A stretch of DNA of 35,961 nt, from positions 1 to 35,961 of the forward strand of contig NZ_AKJX01000262.1 in NCBI RefSeq assembly GCF_000276605.1. The letters are read 5' to 3'. This DNA is from Acidovorax sp. CF316. Its GTDB lineage: Bacteria; Pseudomonadota; Gammaproteobacteria; Burkholderiales; Burkholderiaceae_C. The position numbers and the translations under genes were made by a program. Positions 8,460 to 14,856 of this stretch are shown in pieces; the first letter of the stretch is position 1; every line of letters begins with the position of its first letter. Under the pieces are notes generated by a model, which saw only the letters and a list, made by a program, of their open reading frames with translations, did not search any database and was not told where the DNA came from.

Positions 8460-8520
8460 ATGGAATAAATATATATATTTCTATTAAAAGTATATGTTAG
8501 TGCAAACCCTATAATTTCCC
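8460..8520. promoter_or_regulatory. AT-rich divergent control region with palindrome and TATAAT box
   Basis: This stretch between the FAH operon and the GntR gene is strikingly AT-rich in an otherwise GC-rich window. It holds a perfect 14-bp palindrome AAATATATATATTT (8467-8480), a related half AAAAGTATATGTT (8486-8498), and an exact TATAAT (8510-8515) placed 36 bases before the GntR start on the + strand. No good -35 box is visible, so regulated or overlapping promoters are likely. The palindrome is a candidate operator for the GntR protein. Confidence 0.6.
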
Positions 8521-8551
8521 AAACACACCCGCCTACCCCGGCGGCACCCCC

Positions 8552-9307
8552 ATGACCACAGTTACCGACACGCTTTCGACCGCGCCCACGACCCGCACCT
8601 CCTCGCTGGTGGCGCAACTGCGCATGGACATCATTGGCGGCGTGTTCGCGCCGGGCTCCAAGCTGCTCATCAAGGATCTGTGCACGCGCTACGGCGCCAG
8701 CCCGATTCCCATGCGCGAGGCGCTCTCGCGCCTGACCAGCAGCGGCTTCGTGCAGGCCGAGGATCAGCGTGGTTTCAAGGTCGCGAGTGCCTCCGCACAG
8801 GACCTGGCGGAGATCTCGGGGGCGCGGATGCTGGTGGAAACCGAAGCGCTGCGCCTGTCGGTGCTGCAGGGCGATGTGGCCTGGGAGTCGCGCGTGGTGG
8901 CCGCCCACCACCAGCTCAGCCGCCTGGCTGTGCGCGAGGCCACGGCGCCGGCAGCCCTGTCCGCCCAGTGGGACGAGGCGCACATGGCTTTCCACGATGC
9001 ATTGCTGTCGGCCTGCGGCTCGCGCGTGCTGCTGGAGCTGGCCGCCAACCTGCGCGAGCGCTTCACGCGCTACCGCTACATCTCGGCCTTGGCCGCTGGT
9101 CGCTCAGGTGGGCCACCCGCGGCCGCCGCGCCCGCGCCCCGCGATATCCCGGCCGAGCACTCGGCCATCGTCGAGGCTGCGCTGGCACGCGACGTGGCGC
9201 GCGCCACGGCCTTGCTGCAGCAGCATTTCCAGCAGACGACGGAACTGGCGCTGGCCGCGAGCGGCATGCAGGGAACACCAGGGCAGCGCAAGGCCGCCGT
9301 CGGATAG
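8552..9307 (+). CDS. GntR-family transcriptional regulator (FCD subfamily)
   Basis: 251 residues. An N-terminal winged helix (about 18-82) shows LVAQLRMDIIGGVFAPGSKL and MREALSRLTSSGFVQ. A C-terminal all-helical FCD effector domain (about 90-235) has the usual acidic and histidine positions (WDEAHMAFHDALL; EHSAIVEAAL). FCD regulators usually sense carboxylic acids and repress a neighbouring catabolic operon. Divergence from the FAH/Bug/VOC operon across 114 bases supports local control. The ribosome site before the ATG at 8552 is weak. A low-complexity Ala/Pro stretch near residues 185-200 lies inside the effector domain. Confidence 0.92.
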   Translation: MTTVTDTLSTAPTTRTSSLVAQLRMDIIGGVFAPGSKLLIKDLCTRYGASPIPMREALSRLTSSGFVQAEDQRGFKVASASAQDLAEISGARMLVETEALRLSVLQGDVAWESRVVAAHHQLSRLAVREATAPAALSAQWDEAHMAFHDALLSACGSRVLLELAANLRERFTRYRYISALAAGRSGGPPAAAAPAPRDIPAEHSAIVEAALARDVARATALLQQHFQQTTELALAASGMQGTPGQRKAAVG

Positions 9308-9324
9308 GTGGCGCGCCAAGATGC

Positions 9325-9340
9325 GCGGCAGGCATGCCGC
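9325..9340. terminator. Small hairpin between convergent genes, possible terminator
   Basis: GCGGCA, four-base loop, TGCCGC, located between the GntR stop (9307) and the convergent flavin reductase stop (9358). There is no T-run. The position fits a shared terminator, but the stem is short. Confidence 0.3.
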
Positions 9341-9357
9341 ACCGGGGCCGGCGAGGC

Positions 9358-9945
9358 TCAGCCCTTCAGGTCCGTGCGCGCCACCAGCGACTCGCCGATC
9401 GCATAGAACTGCCCACCGGCCACGTAGTGCAGGCTGCGCCACTCGGGGCCGGCCGTCTCGAAGTGCCAGTGCCCGCCCGAGAACACGCGGGTATCGGCCC
9501 AGGCGCCCACCACCTCGCCGATGAACAGGTCGTAGGCCTGCTGGTTGTGCGGCTCGGGGATGAGCCGGCAGGCCAGCCAGGCCGAGCAGCCGGCCACGAA
9601 GGGCAGGTCATGGCCGTCGATGCCGAACAGCTCCACGCCGTGGTGCTGCAGCTTGGCCGCGTCCTGGTGCAGGCTGCTGTTGCCCACGTCGTGCGTGAGC
9701 TGCATCTGCGCGGCGGTGGGCACCTGGATCACGAAATGGCCGCTGCGCTCGACCAGGTCGCGCGTGCGCGTGGCCTTGTCGAGCACCACCGTGAGCTTGG
9801 GCGGCGCAAAGTCCAGCGCGCAGGCCCAGGCGGCGGACATCACGTTGTCCACCCCGCCATGGCGGGCCGACACCAGCACCGTGGGGCCGTGGTTCAGGAG
9901 GCGGTAGGCCTTGGAGAGCTCGACAGGGGCCAGGTGGCTGTTCAT
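9358..9945 (-). CDS. Flavin reductase family protein (FMN-binding split barrel)
   Basis: 195 residues from the ATG at 9945 (short AAGG site upstream); the frame extends to 10116 but that extension overlaps the MerR control region. The N-terminal half carries the flavin-reductase-like fold: LLNHGPTVLVSARHGGVDNVMSAAW, then PPKLTVVLDKATRTRDLVERSGHFVIQVP. Such proteins bind FMN and either supply reduced flavin to a monooxygenase or act alone as oxidoreductases. No two-component monooxygenase partner lies next to it. It is divergent from a MerR gene across 112 bases and may be controlled by it. Confidence 0.88.
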   Translation of the reverse strand: MNSHLAPVELSKAYRLLNHGPTVLVSARHGGVDNVMSAAWACALDFAPPKLTVVLDKATRTRDLVERSGHFVIQVPTAAQMQLTHDVGNSSLHQDAAKLQHHGVELFGIDGHDLPFVAGCSAWLACRLIPEPHNQQAYDLFIGEVVGAWADTRVFSGGHWHFETAGPEWRSLHYVAGGQFYAIGESLVARTDLKG

Positions 9946-10019
9946 GGATTGCCTTGGAGAAGTTTTGGGTGCGCGGGCACACAGGTTGTTGGGATGATGA
10001 TAGGTGGGCTCCAATGCCC

Positions 10020-10050
10020 TTGACTTGGAGTGCACTCCAACTTTTAGGAT
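10020..10050 (+). promoter_or_regulatory. MerR-type promoter with 19-bp spacer and 16-bp palindromic operator
   Basis: TTGACT (10020-10025) and TAGGAT (10045-10050) are separated by exactly 19 bp, the over-long spacer typical of MerR-activated promoters. The spacer region holds a perfect 16-bp palindrome TTGGAGTGCACTCCAA (10025-10040). It points toward the MerR gene starting at 10058, so autoregulated expression of the MerR/CMD pair is predicted. The start codon lies only eight bases after the -10 box, implying a very short or absent leader. Confidence 0.75.
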
Positions 10051-10057
10051 CGATTCC

Positions 10058-10543
10058 ATGACATCCCATCTCACCATCACCGAAGTCGCCGAGCGCACCG
10101 GACTGACCGCACACACCCTGCGCTACTACGAGCGCGCAGGGCTGATCGCGCCGGTCACCCGCGCACCCGGCGGGCAACGCCGCTATGCGGCGTCGGACAT
10201 GGAGTGGATCGGATTCCTGCTGCGCCTGCGCGAGACCCGCATGCCCATCGGGCAGATGCAGGCCTTTGCCAGGTTTCGCGGCGAAGGGAATGCGACCGTG
10301 CCCGAGCGTTGGCAGATGCTCGAGGTGCACCTGACCGACGTGCTGGCGATGATCGAGTCCATGCAGCGCTCCGCTGGGGCGCTGCAGGACAAGATCGCCC
10401 ACTACCGGGCCTTGGAGACGCGTTCCCTTCCTGTCGCATCCCCGCCACCTGAAAGGAAACGAAGTGCTTCCAACCCTCCCCCCACATCCCGCCCCCGACC
10501 GCTATCAGCAGGGCCTGGCCAGGCTGCGCGAAATCGACGGTGA
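10058..10543 (+). CDS. MerR-family transcriptional regulator (first)
   Basis: 161 residues from the ATG at 10058; an earlier in-frame start at 10004 would lie upstream of the promoter described above and is rejected. The N-terminal MerR winged helix reads [24 protein letters not shown], with [14 protein letters not shown] as the second part, followed by a helical dimerisation region to about residue 125. No metal-binding cysteines are seen, so it is probably not a metal sensor; such relatives often control small oxidoreductase genes. The last ~40 residues are Pro/Arg/Ser-rich and unstructured, and their DNA overlaps the start of the next gene. Confidence 0.9.
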   Translation: MTSHLTITEVAERTGLTAHTLRYYERAGLIAPVTRAPGGQRRYAASDMEWIGFLLRLRETRMPIGQMQAFARFRGEGNATVPERWQMLEVHLTDVLAMIESMQRSAGALQDKIAHYRALETRSLPVASPPPERKRSASNPPPTSRPRPLSAGPGQAARNRR

Positions 10544-10874
10544 GGCCGGCGAGCGCGTGATCGACAGCCTGGCCGGCATTGCGCCGGACTTCGCGCGCTA
10601 CCTGATCGAGTTCCCGTTCGGCGACATCTACTCGCGCCCGGGGCTCGACCTGCGCAGCCGCGAGATCGCGGTGGTGGCGGCACTCACCGCCATGGGCAAT
10701 GCCGCGCCCCAGCTCAAGGTGCACCTGCAGGCCGCACTCAACGTGGGCGTCACGCGCGAGGAGATCGTCGAGGTCATCATGCAGATGGCCGTGTACGCGG
10801 GCTTCCCGGCGGCGCTCAACGGCCTGACCGCGGCGCGCGAGGTGTTTGCGGCGCAGGAGGAGGGTATGTCTTAG
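10464..10874 (+). CDS. Carboxymuconolactone decarboxylase (CMD) family protein
   Basis: 136 residues with a GTG start at 10464, supported by AAAGGA about seven bases upstream. It overlaps the MerR reading frame by 80 bases in another phase. The CMD core is recognisable: [19 protein letters not shown], then [35 protein letters not shown]. There is no CxxC pair, so it is not an AhpD-type peroxidase. Members decarboxylate gamma-carboxymuconolactone or have unknown functions; without other protocatechuate genes nearby the reaction is open. It is probably co-transcribed with the MerR gene. Confidence 0.87.
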   Translation: MLPTLPPHPAPDRYQQGLARLREIDGEAGERVIDSLAGIAPDFARYLIEFPFGDIYSRPGLDLRSREIAVVAALTAMGNAAPQLKVHLQAALNVGVTREEIVEVIMQMAVYAGFPAALNGLTAAREVFAAQEEGMS

Positions 10875-11239
10875 TGGATGGAAGGCAACGGCCCGAAGAA
10901 GCTCAGCACCGCGACGATGCGCTGATCGGCATCCACTTCGACCACGTCGTAACCCGTGACGTCCTGAGTGCCGTAGCGCAGCCGCCAGGCATAGCGGTGC
11001 AGGTGGTGGTGCGAGTCCACGCCCGACGCCCAGGATATGGTGGCGTCGGGCGTGCTGACCCGAAACGCGATGAGGCAGTCGACGAACTCTTCGACGCCCG
11101 TCGCGCTGCGGTGAGGGTCAAGATAGCGGGTGTCCTTCCCGAAGGCGTTGGCCACATGCCGGTGCATGGCGGCGGGATCGGTCGCGTTCCAGGCAGCAAA
11201 GTAGCTGACCAGGCAGGCTGGGAGGTTGGTGATGTCCAT
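10871..11239 (-). CDS. SnoaL-like / NTF2-fold small protein
   Basis: 122 residues, ATG at 11239 with AGGAAA upstream. The pattern [28 protein letters not shown], a YLDPH motif, then [12 protein letters not shown] and a terminal [18 protein letters not shown] fits the nuclear-transport-factor-2/SnoaL cone fold. That fold hosts small isomerases, cyclases or binding proteins; no function can be named. Its 3' end overlaps the convergent CMD gene by four bases. It is divergent from the second MerR gene and has a MerR-type promoter. Confidence 0.82.
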   Translation of the reverse strand: MDITNLPACLVSYFAAWNATDPAAMHRHVANAFGKDTRYLDPHRSATGVEEFVDCLIAFRVSTPDATISWASGVDSHHHLHRYAWRLRYGTQDVTGYDVVEVDADQRIVAVLSFFGPLPSIH

Positions 11240-11295
11240 TGGATTTCCTGGTGATGGGTGGAGGTTTCAGGTGCGCATGCTGGGGCACGTGATCG

Positions 11296-11326
11296 ATGCT
11301 AAGCTTCAAGCCAACTTGAAAGTCAA
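11296..11326 (-). promoter_or_regulatory. MerR-type promoter, 19-bp spacer, driving the SnoaL-like gene
   Basis: Read on the minus strand, TTGACT (11326 to 11321) and TAGCAT (11301 to 11296) are exactly 19 bp apart. The spacer contains an inverted repeat TTCAAG-N4-CTTGAA (11305-11320) resembling SoxR-like operators. The promoter points to the SnoaL-like gene 57 bases away, while the MerR start at 11332 lies just behind the -35 box. This is the classic divergent MerR arrangement. Confidence 0.75.
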
Positions 11327-11331
11327 GCGCC

Positions 11332-11805
11332 ATGAAGATCGGTGATCTCTCTGCCCGCACCGGCATCGCCACCTCGGCCATCCGCTTCTATGAAAGCCGC
11401 GGGCTGCTGCCGCTGGCCGACCGCGGCAGCAACGGTTACCGCATCTATGGCGAGGCGGATGTGAAGCGCCTGCAGATCATCCTCTTGGCCCAGTCGTTCG
11501 GGCTGTCGATTGACGCGTTGAGCGCCGTATTCGCGGACGAAGGGCATTTCTCCAAGGACGAGATGCTCGCGGGGCTGGACACGCGCCTGAGCGAGATTGG
11601 CCAACTGATCCGCACTCTGACAGTGCAGCGCGGCGAGTTGCGCCGTGTGCGCGACACCCTGGCCGGCCAGTGGGACGCCGGGGTCTGCGTGGACCCACAG
11701 ACTCTGCGCGGCAGTGGGACGGCGCGCCTAGGCAAGAAGAGCCTGCGCGCGACGCAGTCCGGTCTGCCGCATCAGGATGGCAGGCTGCCCCCGTCTCGCC
11801 GGTAG
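11332..11805 (+). CDS. MerR-family transcriptional regulator (second)
   Basis: 157 residues. N-terminal MerR domain: MKIGDLSARTGIATSAIRFYESRGLL, then GYRIYGEADVKRLQIILLAQSFGLSI, followed by a long dimerisation helix (about 80-115). It has a single Cys near residue 122, with no paired-cysteine metal or redox motif such as SoxR's iron-sulfur loop. The ATG at 11332 lacks a good ribosome site and sits five bases from the promoter -35 element, so self-repression by the bound regulator is likely. The 3' end overlaps the convergent AraC gene by 34 bases; the last ~30 residues look unstructured. Confidence 0.9.
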   Translation: MKIGDLSARTGIATSAIRFYESRGLLPLADRGSNGYRIYGEADVKRLQIILLAQSFGLSIDALSAVFADEGHFSKDEMLAGLDTRLSEIGQLIRTLTVQRGELRRVRDTLAGQWDAGVCVDPQTLRGSGTARLGKKSLRATQSGLPHQDGRLPPSRR

Positions 11806-12791
11806 GCACCAGGCGGGCTACCGGTCCAGTTCTTGAAGGCCCGCTGGAACGCCGAGCCATCGTTGAAGCCCAGTTCGGCCGCCAGTTCCGCGAGCGAGAC
11901 ACTGCTGGTATTGAGCCGCCAGATCGCGGTGTCGCGCCGCAACTCGTCCTTGAGCGCCTGGTAGGCTATGCCTTCGTTGGCCAGGCGCCGCTGCAGCGTG
12001 GTCGGCGCCATGTGCAGGGCCTGGGCCATGCCGCCGAGGTCGGGCCAGGCCGGCTGGGTGCGCAGCAGCTGGGCACGCACCCGTGCACCCACCGAATCCT
12101 CGGCGCTCCTCGGAACGATGATCTGCGAGTGCGCATCCGTCAGAAAGCTGCGCAGGGCCGCGCCGTCGCGGCGCACCGGCGCCTGCATGAGCGAGTCGTC
12201 GAACCACAGGGTGGATGCCAGACAGGCGAAGCGCAGCGGTGCCGGAAAGATCTTGGCGTAGCTGGCGGAATACGCTGGCTGCTCGAACGCGAAGTCGATG
12301 CGCGTGATGGGCAACTGGCCCCCCACCAGCCAGGCAAACAGGCGCCAGAGCACGCGCAGCAACAGCTCGTGCAGGAACGTGGGCCGTGCGGCCTGCGGGT
12401 TGGTGAAGCACAGGGCCAGGCCCACCTGTGCCCCCTCGCGCACCACGTCCACCACCACGTCGTCCTGCAGCAGGCGGATGGTGTGCGCGGCGCGGCGCAC
12501 CGCAAGCTCCAGCGTGGGCGCGCTGATGGCCGCCCTCGCCACCAGGGACAGGCAGCCCCGCTTCATCGGGCGGGTGAGCAGCCCCAGGCACTCATCGTCC
12601 AGGTGGTCGATGAGCCGCTTGAACAGGCTGGTGTACTGCGCCGCCGTCACGCGCGCACCGGGTTGCCCGAGCAGCTGCGGCGCAATGCCTGCCTCCAGCA
12701 GCAGGGGTTCGCAGGGCTCGCCACGCGCGTGCATTCCGGACAGCATGCCCTGGACGAAGGTGATGGGAATCGTGACGGGAGGTCGAAGCAT
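11772..12791 (-). CDS. AraC-family transcriptional regulator (Arabinose_bd-type N-terminus)
   Basis: 339 residues from the ATG at 12791; the open frame continues upstream but that part is the non-coding intergenic strand. The N-terminal ~200 residues match the effector domain found in OruR/ArgR-like AraC proteins (YTSLFKRLIDHLDDECLGLL). The C-terminal helix-turn-helix pair shows MAQALHMAPTTLQRRLANEG and LAELAAELGFNDGSAFQRAFKNWTGSPPGAYR. Regulators of this class often activate lipid or acid catabolism. It is divergent, with 292 bases between, from the tannase-family gene and its beta-oxidation genes, which it probably controls. No clear ribosome site precedes the start. Confidence 0.9.
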   Translation of the reverse strand: MLRPPVTIPITFVQGMLSGMHARGEPCEPLLLEAGIAPQLLGQPGARVTAAQYTSLFKRLIDHLDDECLGLLTRPMKRGCLSLVARAAISAPTLELAVRRAAHTIRLLQDDVVVDVVREGAQVGLALCFTNPQAARPTFLHELLLRVLWRLFAWLVGGQLPITRIDFAFEQPAYSASYAKIFPAPLRFACLASTLWFDDSLMQAPVRRDGAALRSFLTDAHSQIIVPRSAEDSVGARVRAQLLRTQPAWPDLGGMAQALHMAPTTLQRRLANEGIAYQALKDELRRDTAIWRLNTSSVSLAELAAELGFNDGSAFQRAFKNWTGSPPGAYRRDGGSLPS

Positions 12792-13083
12792 GGGCAGGAG
12801 GACGGCGGGGAAGGGCGCCGGGCGCCCCTTCTTGATCTTAGCGATGCGGTGCGCCGCCGGCCCCCGGGACAACACGCATGCAGGCGCTTGGGCGCCACGG
12901 CCCGGGCCTGCGCCGGACCTTGCGGCGCTGGAGAGTGGGGTCTTGTGCCATTCGATTGGCGTGATCGTGCCATCGCCACGGCAAGAGCGCGCTTCTAGCA
13001 TCCGACCACGGTGCAACGGGGGGCATGCAAGACCCCCCGCACCGTGCATGAACCAACGACAAGCCACACCCTGGAGACAAGCC
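12792..13083. other. Divergent intergenic region between AraC and tannase-family genes
   Basis: 292 bases without a credible gene. The main feature is the long hairpin at 13007-13046. A weaker GGCGC-TTG-GGCGCC-like repeat occurs near 12882-12896. No convincing -35/-10 pair was found on either strand. The candidate AraC binding sites and both promoters must lie here. Confidence 0.6.
13007..13046 (+). other. Long leader hairpin upstream of the tannase-family gene
   Basis: CACGGTGC (13007-13014) pairs with GCACCGTG (13039-13046), eight perfect pairs. Inside, GGGGGG (13018-13023) pairs with CCCCCC (13033-13038); a three-base AAC bulge (13015-13017) lies on one side and a nine-base loop at the top. 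That gives 14 pairs, ending 37 bases before the ATG at 13084. No T-run follows, so it is not a standard terminator. It may act in mRNA stability or regulation, or as an operator at DNA level. Confidence 0.65.
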
Positions 13084-14739
13084 ATGAACCACCGAAAGAC
13101 CCGATCGCGGCGCGCATCCGCCGCACTCATCAGCCCCTTGCTGCTGCTGTTGTCCGCATGCGGCAACGGCGGCGATGACACCACCGCGGCCGCAGGCCCT
13201 GCGATGACCCCGGCCCAGGCCTGCAGCGCCCTGCAGGGCCGGGCCGTGGACCGCGCCGCCATCGGCCTGGCGACCACGGGAGCGGTGGTCACGGGGGCGG
13301 CGCTCGTCCCCGCGGCGGCGCCCCTGGGCGAGTACTGCAAGGTCTCGGGCGAGATCCGCCCGGTCGACGGCCGGGCGCAGTCCATCGGCTTTTCCATTGC
13401 CATGCCCTCGGAGTGGAACGGCAAGGCCGTGCACTTCGGCGGTGGCGGCCTGAACGGGGTGGTGCCCGATACCACCAGCGCCTTCGTCGATTCCGCGCCG
13501 CCGCTGGGCCGCGGCTACGCCGTGTTCGCCAGCGACAGCGGCCACCAGATGGCCGGCGGCGACCCCTTCGATGCGCAGTTCACGCTCAACGACGAGATGC
13601 TGCGCAACTATGGAGGCGACGCCGTGAAGAAGACGCGCGACGTGGCCGTGCAACTGCTGCGCGCACGCTATGGCAGCGCGCCTGCCAGGACCTATTTCAT
13701 CGGCGGATCGAAGGGCGGGCACGAGGGCATGACGGCCATGCAGAAGTGGCCCGAGGACTACGACGGCATGGTCACCCTGTTCCCGGCTTACAGCGTGGTG
13801 CCGACCTTGCTGTCCTGGCAATTGCTCAACCGCGGGCTGCACCTGGGTGGCGGTGCCGGCTTTCTGGCACCGGCCAAGTTGCAGACCCTGCAGCAGGCGG
13901 AACTGGCCGCGTGCGATGCGCTGGATGGCGTGGCGGACGGCATTGTGGGCCACACCGCTGCCTGCCAGTTCGTGCCGTCCAGCCTGCGCTGCGCGGGTGG
14001 CGCGGACCTGGGCGATGCCTGCCTGTCGGACGCGCAGGTGGCCACCGCGCAGATGCTGCGCAGCCGCGCCCGCTACCCCTATGCGCTCAAGAACGGCATG
14101 ACCAGCCAGGCGGGGTTCGATGTCTCCACGGCCTACCTGTCCACCGGTGGCTTTGGCCGGTTGCCCGGCATTTCCAGCCCGCCCGCGGGTGCCAGCCTGG
14201 GATCCCTGTCGGGCTTTGCCGATGCCCTGGTGCGGCACCTCATCCTGCGCGACCCGCGCGCCAGCAGCCTGGCTTTCGACCCCCTGGATCCCGGCCCCTA
14301 CGCGGCGCGTGTGCAGGAGATGTCCAGCCTGCTCGATGCCACCAGCACCGACATCCAGCCCTTCATGAAGAAGGCCAGGTGGATCCTGGTCCACGGGCAG
14401 TCGGACAGCATGATTCCCCTGGGCGGCTCGGTCGACTACTACCAGGCCCTGGTCGCCCGCTTCGGGCAGGCCCAGGTGGACGGCTTCATGCGCTTCTACA
14501 CCATCCCGGGCTACGGCCATGCCGCCGGGCCGTTCAACGCCATGGGCATGACCACGCTGGATGCGCTGGACCGCTGGGCCGAGTCCGGCACGCCGCCCGG
14601 GCCCCAGACCGTGGCCGACGCCAATCCGCCGGGGCGCACGCGCCCGCTGTGCCTGTTCCCCACCTGGCCCAAATACCGGGGCACGGGCGACGTGCATGCG
14701 GCCGCCAGCTTCGACTGCGCGGCACAAGGACGCGACTGA
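13084..14739 (+). CDS. Tannase/feruloyl-esterase family lipoprotein (first copy)
   Basis: 551 residues; the ATG at 13084 follows GGAGA by six bases. A lipoprotein signal ends in LLSAC (lipobox Cys26) with Gly at +2, suggesting outer-membrane anchoring. The alpha/beta-hydrolase catalytic set is Ser209 in GGSKGGHE, Asp441 in GQSDSM and His479 in GYGHAAG. The calcium-loop-like ACDALDGVADGIV and the C-terminal KYRGTGDVHAAASFDC are typical of the family (tannase, feruloyl esterase, MHETase). Unlike classical members it lacks the two cysteines flanking Ser and His that form the CS-D-HC disulfide. It probably hydrolyses an ester outside the inner membrane; a beta-oxidation operon follows. Confidence 0.88.
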   Translation: MNHRKTRSRRASAALISPLLLLLSACGNGGDDTTAAAGPAMTPAQACSALQGRAVDRAAIGLATTGAVVTGAALVPAAAPLGEYCKVSGEIRPVDGRAQSIGFSIAMPSEWNGKAVHFGGGGLNGVVPDTTSAFVDSAPPLGRGYAVFASDSGHQMAGGDPFDAQFTLNDEMLRNYGGDAVKKTRDVAVQLLRARYGSAPARTYFIGGSKGGHEGMTAMQKWPEDYDGMVTLFPAYSVVPTLLSWQLLNRGLHLGGGAGFLAPAKLQTLQQAELAACDALDGVADGIVGHTAACQFVPSSLRCAGGADLGDACLSDAQVATAQMLRSRARYPYALKNGMTSQAGFDVSTAYLSTGGFGRLPGISSPPAGASLGSLSGFADALVRHLILRDPRASSLAFDPLDPGPYAARVQEMSSLLDATSTDIQPFMKKARWILVHGQSDSMIPLGGSVDYYQALVARFGQAQVDGFMRFYTIPGYGHAAGPFNAMGMTTLDALDRWAESGTPPGPQTVADANPPGRTRPLCLFPTWPKYRGTGDVHAAASFDCAAQGRD

Positions 14740-14768
14740 GGCGTTTTGCCATCAGAACGGTGCGATGT

Positions 14769-14786
14769 GCCCTCGCGCACGAGGGC
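14769..14786 (+). terminator. Hairpin after tannase-family gene
   Basis: GCCCTCG (14769-14775), loop CGCA, CGAGGGC (14780-14786): a seven-pair stem 29 bases after the stop codon. There is no T-run, so termination is uncertain; it may instead separate expression levels of the esterase and the downstream ligase. A second small hairpin (GCCGGC, seven-base loop, GCCGGC) lies at 14820-14838 in the same gap. Confidence 0.35.
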
Positions 14787-14856
14787 CCCGATTCGTACCA
14801 TGAACTATTCCACAGACAAGCCGGCAAAAAGAGCCGGCACCACGGAGACAAACCCC

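Noticed and set aside
10004..10057. Earlier in-frame start for the first MerR gene
   Set aside because: It lies upstream of the predicted -35 box, so it would not be on the transcript from the MerR-type promoter, and the conserved domain begins just after 10058.
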